From Anopheles merus (lineage: Eukaryota; Arthropoda; Insecta; Diptera; Culicidae): 64,000 nucleotides of DNA. The translations under genes were made by a program, and so were the position numbers. The notes beneath the pieces are model-generated. The model searched no databases and was not told where the DNA came from. It worked only from the letters and a program-made list of their open reading frames with translations. Location: NCBI RefSeq assembly GCF_017562075.2, contig NC_054081.1, positions 13,828,528 through 13,892,527 of the forward strand, in the 5' to 3' direction. How positions within the stretch are numbered: the stretch's first letter is position 1; every line of letters begins with the position of its first letter. Below, in pieces: positions 1 to 11,000 of this stretch.

Positions 1-2958
1 AAAAACACCGAAAATGAAACGAGGTTACATGGGCATTGTTTTATCAGAAGCGAGTGAATACTGTTCGCTTTGTATTTGGGTTAGTTCAAGGTATTACATT
101 TTTTACATTTCATCACGGCGTTCAGCGCACTGAAGTTGAACTGTTAGAAGGTTTTCCAAATGAATAGCTGTCCATTTCGATTATATTATTATCTAGATAT
201 TATGTTATATATCTACATATTATATATAAATTGATGATCTGCAGATCTTTCAAAAATCCTCACGAGGTGTGGCAACTACGTCCAGGATCTTATATTTGAA
301 CCTCATACCAGAAGAGCTCAGTATTCGAACGATAATTGCGGTCTTTTGACTAGCTGTATTTGTAGCTGTACACTAGATTTTTGTTGTTTTGGGTTTGACT
401 TCGCTTTGCTTCAGATCCTTCAAATTTATACAATTCTTCTCCCTTCCACATCACTACGGCCGCTGTGGTGATGTTTTGTAACATCTTGTCAAGCCATCAC
501 TTGGACAAAGAACAGGTTATGTTAATATTTGGTTTTAAAACAATGGACTTTTTCCGGATGGCTGCAGCAAATGAAACATTGCAATCTACAGATACACCTG
601 TTCTTACTTTCCTTTGAATCCTTCAATCGGTTGCTAGGGATCGCAATCCATGAGAATGGATCGCAGAAGAGGTTGCAGCAGATAATGCATTTATTTTTCT
701 GATTATTATTTTTGTTTTGGGCGTGGACAGTTTTATGAAATAAATAGTTTCACTAGTTTGATACATACACAACTGAAATTGTGTTCGTATGATCGGAAGT
801 TGAAACTCTAAACTGCTCAAGATGTTTAAAAGTAGTGTTTTTTAGGCCATGTAGACCTCTATTTACTATTTATACATATTAGAATGTTTCGCCGCATGTG
901 CCTCAGTTGAATCATTCAAGCCTACTTGCTAAAATAAATCTACGACCTTGGGAATTGTCTTCCGTCAGTTTTCCGGAATTTTCGCCATGACGGACGAACG
1001 CATGTATGTAGGCACTACCTTCCATTTTTATCAATTCTTCCTCAGTTTTCGCGAAAAAATTGATGGAGTATGCTTATGTTTTCAAGGCACTGTTTCAATG
1101 TTTCCCTTTTTCCCTATGTCTTTCTCTTAAGCTTTGGTTGGAGCCGCTAGCCGCTAAGCGTCATCAGCTATTCGGAAACGGGTCATCTTTCGATGCAATG
1201 ATTGTTGTCCAATAGAGTGAACATGTTATAGAACTGGGCTTATTACCAAAACCTGCAGCACAATATCCGCTTTCGACGTGTCGGAGAGTCGTTCTTTAAT
1301 TGCGCACGCTTCCGAACGAAGCTGCTTTTGAAATTCTTGCACAAATATATTTGTTGGAAAAGATAATTTTTGCTTTCAACTGGATTCATCTCAAGTCCGT
1401 AAAGCTTCAATCGTTGAGGAACTGCGTAAGGAGAATTTGCCTTATTTAATCAGCTCGTCTGAATGGACTGAACTCATCGAGGTACAATGTTGCTACATAA
1501 AGGTGCTGTAGCCTTAAATTTCGTAAATACAGTCGATGCCCACAAATTTTGGCTCTAACGCTCATCAATGACAGTGCGCATCCATGTTTCCATGTCTCTA
1601 AGGCATCAATTTCGGACTGTACGCCAATCGCAATTTACTCACAAAATTTAACAAAAGCTTTCAATATAAGTTAAGTAATTCATCATTTGATTGATTGAAT
1701 ATAAATTATTTTAGAAGCTGTAATTGAGTGAAATAAATCTCCATGTATATCAAGATGTAAACAACGCCTTGTTAATTTATTACATTTAATAATTTTTTTT
1801 TACATAAAAAAATGTAAAAATGCAAAAAGTGCTAAACTACAATTATAATACATTTGCTCAAATAGCTTTTAAAATTATCATGATTCCTATAAGAATTAAA
1901 AAAATCACTTACAGACAAAAAAGCACTAAAACGTACAGAAGTACGTCACGCGAGACAGGTGCGGTTCACGCCGACTCGAATACAATAAAGTTTATGACAA
2001 TTGTTTATTAAAATTCAATATCTTATATTGAACACGTCAGCCATCAGCACAAATGTCCGATAGTCAACAAATCGTACTAAAAAACAATAAACATTTTCCC
2101 GGAACTAACTTGTGATGATGAGCGGTAAAAATCCTATTCCTCGCAGCCTGAGCAGCCAAGCTGATTTGGCGAAAATCGTTCGTGTGGTTGTTATGGAACA
2201 ATTATGCCATTCAGTGTTTTTACCGTTCGTTTAGCGACAAACAATAATAAAAAATTGTGCGCCTTGGACCAAACTTTGGAGGCAACGACTGGATATAAAA
2301 TCTGGTTTGAGCTTTATGAATTATACAAAATTTATCACTTTCACGTTGCCACCCTGTAATGATATCCAACAAAGAGTCAAACTCTTATTACCTGAGAAAG
2401 ACGACTACAACAATCACAATCCAAATCCCAATCATCTATCTAGCGTAAACTCTCTATGGTTTTTTCCTCGTGGTTAGTTCCAAGCCATTTAATTTCTCTT
2501 TATTTCTCATATTATTTTCTTTGTAATTATTACTATCTTATTTTAAAAATTACTATTACTTCCTTTTTTACCACTTTTATGTTTCCCACAATTTTTCTAT
2601 TACTTTTTTTTTGAGTAGCGCTTCTTAAGTTGTTTAATCTTTTACTTAATTATTATAGCTCTTTTATATCAATCGTTTTATGATTATTTTATCTAGTGTC
2701 TATTTATATCTTCTTTTTTATACTATGATAAATAATACAATTTTAAGCACCATGTGAGAAGAGTATTTTGATCATGCTTATGTATAAAACGCTATCTACC
2801 GCTTATGTGGTTTACAACAAAAAATACCAGAACGAAAAAACAATCACAACACAATTTTAAATATTATAAAAGCCTCTCAATCGACCCCAACACCCAACAG
2901 ATACAAGCACAATCGATAAGGTACGCCACAAAAAAGATAGTTCAATGCTTCAAATTAC
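1..2958. other. AT-rich intergenic island, no recognised gene
   Basis: This stretch is AT-rich, dense in stops on both strands, and shows no family I recognise. It has runs of TATA/TTAT sequence around 180-240 and 2500-2760, and a small hairpin near 450-475 whose ACATCAC and GTGATGT arms flank a GGCC core. One protein-like open segment at 1332-1481 is listed separately. I see no transposon termini, RNA gene or microsatellite of note. Confidence 0.6.
1332..1481 (+). other. possible decayed exon or pseudogene fragment
   Basis: A 50-codon frame opens after a TGA at 1329 and reads through a charged, protein-like segment containing VRKASIVEELRKENLPYL and a later SSSEWTELIE. It then meets GAG|GTACAA, a plausible 5' splice donor, at 1481/1482. 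Read through, the frame stops at a TAG near 1510. No start codon, convincing acceptor or family match was found, so it may be a chance frame in an AT-rich island. Confidence 0.15.
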
Positions 2959-5496
2959 TTGCCATTGGACACTCTTTTACACTATTCCATCACCGCACAC
3001 CGCCAGCCAGCGTTCGATGAAGCGTTTGATGAAGGGGGTTTCTCAATGAAACGACCACATGTTTTCAAGCCAAAACCCGCAAATACCGACGGAAAGAAGC
3101 AGCAATGGAAAGAAACGGGCGCCAATTCGTGCTGCCAGCAGCACAGCACCACGGCGTCTCGAGGAAATTTACCGGAAAAATGCTATCCACTTGTTTCCAA
3201 CAGCGCCATTCCACCTGGTTTCCTGTTTCCTGCAACAGGGGAATGCGGGGGGGGGGTGCGAGGGGTCGAAGGGAGGAAAAACATCTCCGGTTGCACCGCT
3301 GCTTCGTGGGTGGGCGTCTGAGCTGAGCTCGACCGGAAAATACGCTCTAAGTGGTTAGCGCCGAAAGTGGGGCGGCGGGTTAGGGTGGGAAACACCGTTG
3401 GCACATTGATTCTGTTACCATTTTGCGAAAAGTCGAAAGAAAATTCTTCCCCACCCGTGTTCGTCCACATTTTAGAGGCGGGGTGTAGGTGGCTAGAGCG
3501 AGGCAGGGTTGAAAAGAAAAACGCATCCCAGCCTACAGCGCAAGGTAAAACAGAAGTCGAAACTTGGAAACCTGATTTTTCTTCTTGGTGTATGGGTGTG
3601 TGTGTGTGTGTGGGCGGCGAAGGGGGAAAGAAAACACTGCAGCAACCTTCCAGGGAGAAAGGAAGGAAAAATGGGAAGGGGGTGGGTTGAGTAAAAACAC
3701 GGCAAAATGGAAAGAAATCGTCCCGCTAGGGCCGGGCAGTGTGTTGCCGTGCTGGCCAGTTGTGGAAATGTGAGATGAAAATAAATGAAGTCCACAAATA
3801 TTGCATTCGGGAAATGGCTTTCCCCGCGCGCGTCGGCGTCCGGGCGGGGGCTGCTGCTTGTCGGCCGTCGGAGGGGGGAAAAAAGCACCCTTTTGCACGC
3901 CCTCACTTGCGGCGAGAACACTTTTCCCATCCTTCCTGCAACAACATCAACAACAAAAAAGGCAGCCCAAGGAAATGGGCAACTGCAAGACGAACTGCTT
4001 GGAAAATGAACTGAACGCGCCTGCCGGCGGGGCAGGCCGGGCAGGGGCTGGCCCTGCACCCTTCCCACCCCCATCCCCGCCGGGGACAGGGATTGGCCGG
4101 CGAGGGCAACGATAAGAAATTGGGGAAAATGATAAATGTTTATATTTACCGAACGATTCATTCGACGTTCATTCCGTTGTCGTCGTCGTCGTCATCGTCG
4201 GCGAGGATGTCTCTAAAGAAAGGAAGCGGAAAAGGAAGAAGGAATGAAAAGAAAAGCAAAGAAGAAAAAAAGCGACGTACGAAATAGGAAGAGCGACTCG
4301 CCCGCTCCTTTCACGGGCAAGCGCTTTTGGCCGGCTTTTCCGGGCCGGCCTTCCTTGTGGGTTTTCCATCGTCGCCAAAACAGGGGGTGGGAAGCTCGGG
4401 ATGCTCGGAAAAGGTGCGACTGATGGATTGTTCTCGAAAGTGGATGAATCAGACAGCCGTGGGGAGGGCCAGTAAGGGAACTACTATTTGCGGGGCCACA
4501 CAGGTCCGGGAAGAGCCATTTTCCGCCTGTTCGGACACATTTTCCACCCATTTGTCCCCTACGGAGATGACACACGTTATGACGCGCACACACACGCGCG
4601 CTCGCTCCCAGTGCTCGGAGGAACGTCACGTACCGGCATCACCTTTTTGTGTGCGTGTGTGTGTGTTTTGAGGATTTTTTCGTTCCTTTTTCCTCAGCAA
4701 GAAAAGTAAACCAGAAAAAAATGGGAGGACACGCCGTAACGAAGCAGCTTGCCTGCGGGAGGAAGCGGAGGTTTGATAAATTTACCTTGTTCAAACATTG
4801 ACTCAACTTCTTAGCCTTTTTCCCTCCCTCCCGACACTCTCGCCAACGTGGGCATCCCTTCATTCCGAAGGCGCTGAAAAGTAACCTGTACCGAGGCCCT
4901 GGCCGACCTTCCTATCTGCCAAAGCCCCGATTGGAAGCGATATAAATAAACTATTTTGTTCCCGTTGTTTCCCCTCCCCACTATTTCCCTCTTGGTCCAC
5001 GTTTTGGTCCCGTTGTGTCTTTTATCGGTCGGTTGCTCGGCACCAATCGTTCAATTGTCTTTCATTTTCGATTTCATTCCTTAGTAGCGTCCGCATGGCC
5101 GTTCTCCCTGTTTTTTTTCTGCTTTATATCTGTGCGAGTGTGTGTGTGTGCAGTCGAATGCGAGCCGAAGAAAATATTAAGGTTCGATCGAGCACAATTA
5201 AGGTTGATTTATTGCCCGCTTTTTGCGCCCGTGCCCGTCAATTACGCACAAACGCGATGGACAAAGCGATCCGTCCAAACACGCACACCTGGAAACGCGC
5301 TGCCAAGATCCTTGGCTCTTTCAAGGATAAAGACTGTCATGGTTTTTTTTTTGTAAATTTTTTGCCGGTAATCTTACTGTTAATGCTCTCTTTAAAATGA
5401 TATTTAATCCCACAGACTGCAGCGAACGTAAAAAAAAAAACAAGATGAACAACCATAAAACGGCTTTCACCCTCTTCTGCGTCTCACTTAATGCCA

Positions 5497-5527
5497 TTTT
5501 GCAATGTAAATTGCATACCTCTTGCCT
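5497..5527 (+). promoter_or_regulatory. degenerate Su(Hw)-type site
   Basis: The core at 5511-5527 keeps the first ten bases TTGCATACCT but has lost most of the GGCG module (13 of 17 match). The upstream module TTTTGC is present at the standard distance (5497-5502). This looks like an eroded copy of the window-wide motif. Confidence 0.3.
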
Positions 5528-6004
5528 TCCATATGGGGTAAGGCGCACGAAGCGAGCGGCCTAACGCAATTGAGCACACGGAAACACGCCTACAATTATG
5601 CAACTCGCATAGCAAAACGCTCGGCCTCGGCCGCGCCAGTTAAGCGGCCAACCTGTCATCTTGGACATGGGATTTTATGTCTTTCCACTCTTCTTCGCTT
5701 GCTGTCCCTTCTTTTCACGTTGTTTGTTACCGCCCCTAATCACCTTTTTTTTCTGCCCCGCAAGATTCGCTTGTCAAACATGGGAACGGCAATGGGGACG
5801 ACAGTAAATGGCAGCAGCAGTTCGCCCACTTCTTACCTCAGCAGCGAAATGCGAATACGGATATGAGCGGAAAAACACTCTTCCCCACGGCCCTTTCCAT
5901 CCCTTAATGAAGGGCGTACGTAGTACGGGAGATGAAGGCTAGTGATCACCACCGCCAACACCGGTCGCCATCAGCATCATCCTTACTGGCGGTCTAAAAC
6001 GGTA

Positions 6005-6090
6005 CACTCTTAATTATGCATCAATTCATGTCACGTTTTGCGAATAAAAACCATAAAATTTAAAATGGATTATCACATTATCGTGGCAAC
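6005..6090. promoter_or_regulatory. AT-rich homeodomain-core cluster in GC block
   Basis: Within about 85 bp there are TTAATTATGCATCAATT, GCGAATAAAAACCATAAA and TGGATTATC, flanked on both sides by GC-rich sequence. TAATTA is a generic homeodomain core, CCATAAA and AATAAAAC resemble posterior Hox/Caudal-type sites, and GGATTA is an Otx/Bicoid-type core. The clustering suggests an enhancer core, but this is pattern-based only. Confidence 0.25.
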
Positions 6091-6679
6091 CAAAAAAAAA
6101 AAAGGCGCAAGGATCAACCGGCCGGCCCACCGATGAGAGGTGCCCCCTATGCAGCCAGCCCGGGAAAGCGGAGACAGCAGCAGCAGCAAAAAAGGACAAC
6201 CGACTGGGATAAAAATAAAATAAGAAGAACCACGCGTCACTCTTGGTTTCTTTTTTCGTCCTTTTTGGTGTTGTTGTTGTTGTGGACATTTCTTCCAGCG
6301 CTTTTGCCGTGCTGCTGCCTGTCTTTCGATTTGAATCATTTTACTTCCCCCCCCCCCCTACCCACCCGTCTTCGCACCTTCCCTACCGAGCGGGGTGTGG
6401 TGTACCGCTTGCTCGAGCGATTTTTCCACCATCCAGCCTCAAGCCCGAAGTTGTGAAGTTGTTATGTGGGATGACAATTTTATAATAAATTGTACCCTAG
6501 TTTACGATGCGGTTTTTGGAGCACGGTGCCGGGCCGGCGTGCCTTGCAGGGGTTAAGAGGGGTTGGCAAAACGGGGGTTGTAAATCTTGCTCACAAAACG
6601 GTCAAATGGTCTTGTGCGCTACAAAAAAAGGGAAGAAACGAACCCCCTGCACACGGTGGCGGTAAATGACGATTTTGAA

Positions 6680-6697
6680 TTGCATACCTTACAGGCG
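6680..6697 (+). promoter_or_regulatory. Su(Hw)-type site, 1-nt insertion variant
   Basis: TTGCATACCTTACAGGCG keeps both ends of the window consensus but is 18 rather than 17 bp long, with one extra base between the TGCATAC core and the GGCG module. The next base is C, as in many copies. It sits in GC block A. Confidence 0.4.
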
Positions 6698-7701
6698 CAT
6701 AGCATAGTGAGTGTTGTGTACAGGGCAGGGGGAGGGCGGGAACTACAGGTGGTCCCGCGCGGCAAGAAATGGTGACCAAATGCGCTGCCACTCTGGAGCC
6801 CGGAAGCACGTGATTATCCTTTTCCGCTGCGGAGAGGATATTGGCAGTGTGTTGGTCTGTGGGCATATCTTTTCTTTTCGCTGCTGTAGTTGTTCTTATA
6901 TTTTCAGGACAGAAAATTGGGTAAAATTGAATGCCCCGAAGCGGAGAGGGGATTTGGGGGGCGGGGGGGGGGGTCGATGGTCTGAGCAAGGAGAGCAAAA
7001 AGGACTCAATAATGTTGTCAGGTTGTCGGCGATGCTTCGTCATCGACCGTGGCGCCGCAACCCGGAGGGAAAGCGAAGAAAGAAAGAAGCTTCCCTTCTG
7101 CACCACCGTTGCGATTGAACGTGCCCTTGTAATGGGCTCGTTACTCGGACAAAAGAAAAGACGCACACACACACACACATACACTAACGCATAGGTTGTT
7201 GAGCTGAGGGATTCGGCGAGGGTTTTAGTGCTTTTGACAAGCCCCGCAAGCAAAAGTGAGTCGCCGCCCCAGCTTCCCCTCATCGATGTGGGGGAGGGGG
7301 TGGGTATGGGTGGAGGCTGCGGAAACTACTGCTACTCATAACGTGTTGTGTTAAGGGGCCCCCGGGAAGCCGGCGAGAAGGGGGGAGGGGCAGCAAGCTC
7401 TACACCTCCTACATCTCGGGGGACTACGGTACGTGCAAAGAGCGCCGCTTTTCCCATTGGGCGATTGCCTTTTTTGTTGTCTTCGTCCTCTTCTTTTGGG
7501 GGTGGGGGGAGAGGGTAGGGGTGGCTTTGTCTTTGGCGTCGGTTTTTCGCCCGCCCCGCCCCCCTCTGCTCCCAAGGATTCGCTGCTGTGCCATTAAAGC
7601 GTTTTGTCGAATTTCGTGGCAATGGTGGCCGGGGAAGAGGAAAGAACGGGAATATGTAGAAGGTCAGCCTGGGAGAAACGTTTCCCCTGCCTGCCTGGTC
7701 A

Positions 7702-7719
7702 CCCCCCCCCCCCCCCCCC
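7702..7719 (+). repeat. (C)18 homopolymer
   Basis: An uninterrupted run of 18 cytosines is followed directly by a short CA tract. It is able to form G-quadruplex-type structures on the minus strand and is prone to assembly or length error. Confidence 0.95.
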
Positions 7720-7773
7720 ACACACACGTTCAAGGAGCGAAAGCGCCGCTTGCTTGCCGGTCAGGTAAGGGAA

Positions 7774-7790
7774 GTGCATACTTTTAGGCG
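7774..7790 (+). promoter_or_regulatory. Su(Hw)-type insulator motif
   Basis: GTGCATACTTTTAGGCG has two mismatches to the window consensus, with TGCATAC and AGGCG intact and a C following. It is a lone copy in a GC-rich context without the TTTTGY upstream module. By analogy with the Drosophila site it could bind Su(Hw). Confidence 0.5.
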
Positions 7791-9546
7791 CCAAAGTGGC
7801 CGACCGACTGCTTGCTCGCTTTTTTTTCACTCCTCCCGATGGCCCACCTGGGACCTGTGCCTGTGCGTGCCTGTGCGTTCTCTAGCGCCACCCCCTCTCC
7901 CCTCGGCCCGTGTTCTGTGCAACAAAGGGAGCCGCCCATCCCTCGAGCCTCAAGTGATTTTTACGATGATGGATTTTTGAAAGCGATCGGCTCGGTTCGC
8001 TCGCTTCAATCAAGAAACCGCCAAGGGACGCCCGATATTTGCTCCCGCACGTGCATCATCCATCACGGTTGAGGCGGGGTAGGGGGAGTACAGGATGAGC
8101 CGCAGCTTCTTGTTTGCTGTTAGCGACAGCTTTTTTTCTTCTTCTTCTTTGTTCGCCCGCCCCGAAGGTGGCAAAAGGTGCACCCTGACGGGGGACCGAT
8201 AATTAGATTTTCGATTTTTCATTTTGACATTCTCGCCTGACGCTGGTGACATCCCGTGCCGTGCCGTGGAGATCGATAATCGCCTTCCCCTTCCCTTCCT
8301 TGCCCGCTTCAGCCGCCATTTATGGCACCTTTGTGTGTGTGTGTCACCGTGTGCTTTTCCACATTCGACCGGCGAACAAAAGTACACCGCCAATAGATGT
8401 TTTCGACCCAATGGGAGGGGTGGGAGGTTTTTCGTCCCGGTGCATCGATTTATGGCAATCGATTTTCGATGTCCTGTTTCTGTTCCGGACCATTCGCAAT
8501 TCCGGTGCCAAAGTGTTACGGGGCGCACGTTTGGGGACGGGGGCAGCGCGCAGGGATGCAAATGATCCCTGAACGCATCATTAGAAGTTGCTGGGATGAA
8601 GCTGCTGGAGGGAAGTTTTCCCTCCAAAAAAAAGCACGCTACAAAACAAACCATAGTCCATAAAAATGTAGATCGAAAAGATGAGGGATAGATAGGGAGA
8701 GAGAAAGAAACAACACACACACACCTACGAGGAAACATTGTGTCAACAGGACACCGACACAGGGCGGCCTGATGGGGGAGGAAAATACGTTCCAGTGCCA
8801 ATGAAGCATAGCGGAAAAACAAATACACACACAGGCACACACAGTGTGGCACGCACATTGGTGCCGTGTCATAACTGTTTACGATGCGGAGGGCCGATTT
8901 GGTTCGATTTTCTTAACGCTTGTTTTGTTCCGTCCCCTCGCTCGCTCTCGTGCGGTTCACCTTTACATAATTTTATTTTATTTTTTCGGTTACTTCGGCT
9001 GCTACTACGTCTCCTTTGCTCAGTCGGCTTGCTGTAACCAACGCCTCCAAAAAAAAAACAGCCATTTCCCATTTGCTCATCTCTCCTTCGGTTTCGCTTT
9101 TCTTTGGCGCTTTTCTTACGCTCAATTTATGATTTACCCGGCCACACCGGGACACACTACTAGGCAGCCGATTGCATCGCTCATAAAATCTACCGACAAG
9201 GGTCGATAGCAGCCGATCCACCGCATGTACGGCAGCCGCCCGACAGTTGCAATCAAAAGCAGGCGATGCGATGCCACGGGAAACAAAATCAAACGAGCGT
9301 GGCGAAATGAATGAACACAAAAAAACAACAGCAACAACAGCCAGCAAAACAAAGAATGACTTGTAAACACGCAGTAACTGGACACCTTCGGAATGGTCGC
9401 TTTGCTTGTTAACGAGATCGGCGGGATCGTAATAAGGGGCTTTCGCTTTGGTTTGATCGGTCCGCACCGTGTGGGTACGGATTTGGGTTTTTGGGACATT
9501 TTTTGTTGTTGTCCCCTCGTAAGTATACATAGCTTCAGAAGCAGGA

Positions 9547-9577
9547 AGCCTAAATGTATGCAACCTGTCGTACAAAA
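9547..9577 (-). promoter_or_regulatory. Su(Hw)-type insulator motif with upstream module
   Basis: The core at 9547-9563 differs from CGCCTAAATGTATGCAA only in the first base (A for C). On the minus strand TTTTGT, four bases and CA precede TTGC at the shared fixed spacing. It lies at the junction between GC block A and the AT-rich island beginning near 9.6 kb, with the AT-module side facing the island. Confidence 0.6.
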
Positions 9578-9860
9578 CAATCTCGTATAGGTGTAGTTAA
9601 CGTTTGCTACAGGGTTTTGATGTATGTTTTACTTACATTTCTCCTCGGTTGATAAAGTTTGATCTATTATAAAACAATAATGGTAGAAAAGTTACACAAA
9701 TATTACGCTTTTGAAGGTATTTTGGCGCTTTTGGCGCATTGCAAGGCAGGCCCTAGGCATTTTAGTAAATAATAACGGTAAAAAAATATTTGCTATTAAG
9801 AGCAGGTTGTTGAAGCTATTTAAAGAACCAAAAATATTGACATACATATTTAAACTATTA

Positions 9861-10157
9861 CAGGGTTCTTCAAGTCACTTTCTAATATAAACTTTGTTTT
9901 TCATCGCGTGCAAGAAGTTATTTAACATTAATCTGGTATTTCATTTCCATCATAATAATTATTAATTTTTTCAGCATGATTTTCAACTCAATCTCAAGCT
10001 GGATTTAATTTGACAGTTCTTTGTTTGTAAAATCATGTGTTTAAACTCAAATTTCATTTTGAGGCAAATATACCTTTTGGCTGTTGATAAAACATCTTGG
10101 ACGCGGTGAATTATGTGAAAATTATGTGCACATTCGACAGTGAATTGGAAAACCCTG
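9861..10157 (+). mobile_element. TA-flanked MITE, copy 1
   Basis: The element starts CAGGGTTCTTCAAGTCACTT and ends AATTGGAAAACCCTG. It is flanked by TA on both sides (9859-9860 and 10158-10159), as expected for a Tc1/mariner-type TA target duplication. It is 297 bp with no coding capacity. Its whole length is homologous to copy 2 in inverted orientation, including the internal ATCGCGTGCAA, GACAGTTCTTTGTT and AAATTTCATTTTGA blocks. More mismatches between its ends suggest it is older than copy 2. Confidence 0.8.
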
Positions 10158-10297
10158 TAAATTTGTAAAAAAAATAATTTAGCGTTGATTAAACATTAAG
10201 CGAACGTTATATCTGTTTTTGCATCGCTTAAGGCGCATCCAACTCTAAGTGAAATAAACTGCAATAATCGTGAAGAAATTTGCCTCACATTTCTGAT

Positions 10298-10314
10298 CGC
10301 CTGCATGTATGCAA
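10298..10314 (-). promoter_or_regulatory. Su(Hw)-type insulator motif
   Basis: CGCCTGCATGTATGCAA has two mismatches to the reverse consensus. It lies in the 197-bp gap between the two inverted MITE copies. The TTTTGY upstream module is not evident. Confidence 0.5.
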
Positions 10315-10354
10315 AGCAATTTTTAGAATCCTTGTTTGTCGCAAAACATCATTA

Positions 10355-10641
10355 CAGGGTTTTCCAAGTCAGTTTTGCATCTAAACATTCTAAACAACTG
10401 CTGTCAGATGGTTTATTTGTATCAAAATGAAATTTCAGTTTCAACACATGATTTTCAACACATAACAAAGAACTGTCAAACTCAATCCAGCTGGAAGTCG
10501 TGTTGAAAATCATGGTGAAGAAATGAAAAATTATTATAATGGAAATGAAAATGATTATGATCGATATGACACGATGGGGAACAACATTTTGCACGCGATG
10601 AATAACATTGTTTACATTCGAAACTGACTTGGAAAACCCTG
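10355..10641 (-). mobile_element. TA-flanked MITE, copy 2 (inverted)
   Basis: The terminal inverted repeats are well preserved: CAGGGTTTTCCAAGTCAG at the left and its reverse complement at the right end. TA lies on each side (10353-10354 and 10642-10643). The element is 287 bp, non-autonomous, and the reverse complement aligns along its length with copy 1 at 9861-10157. An 80-codon minus-strand frame inside it is a by-product of AT-rich sequence, not a gene. Confidence 0.85.
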
Positions 10642-11000
10642 TAAAAACATTTCATTTTTACCATGTTATTAGAAGGAGCTAGCGAAACTATAGCAAAATA
10701 GTAACATTTTGCGAACATTCAGATGAGGAGGACATAAATCTAATTGTTGGTTGTTGTTTGTGTAATTGTCTAAACAAATCTTGTTTTGTAAATAAATAAT
10801 TCAATACAAATGTATTTAAAAATATATTTAAGGCAAAGTACTAAAAACTATAGTGTATAAACATCTGTTTGATCTAAGGAGTTTCATTCAGAAGATTTAT
10901 TCTGAAATTTGAATTTATTCACACACAAGATGAGAAATAATATATTTCTGCTAAAATTGTCCACTGGGAGGCGAAAAAAACGTTTCTATCGTTCGTATCG

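Larger units (their letters stand above)
2959..9600. other. GC-rich block A, no coding exon recognised
   Basis: This block is GC-richer and strand-asymmetric: long purine-rich stretches (for example 3000-3700 and 6950-7100) alternate with pyrimidine-rich ones. It has short TG/CA tracts near 3598-3610, 4640-4665, 7165-7182 and 8705-8722, and a run of 18 C at 7702-7719. Long open frames on both strands, up to about 280 codons, overlap one another, run through simple repeats and show no domain. AT-rich homeodomain-type cores are embedded in it, most densely at 6005-6090. No recognised transposon is present. Confidence 0.55.
9601..11000. other. AT-rich island with a MITE pair
   Basis: This island is bounded on the left by the Su(Hw)-type motif at 9547. 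It contains two inverted copies of one MITE family (9861-10157 and 10355-10641) and a further Su(Hw)-type motif between them. The remaining sequence, 10650-11000, is plain AT-rich DNA with no recognised feature. Confidence 0.6.

Noticed and set aside
8010..8858. 282-codon minus-strand open frame
   Set aside because: It contains repeat-derived Cys/Val/Phe-rich sequence from TG and TTC tracts and no recognisable domain. Other overlapping frames are equally open.
10352..10718. Two overlapping minus-strand frames of about 80 codons
   Set aside because: They lie within or across the MITE at 10355-10641, which is non-coding.
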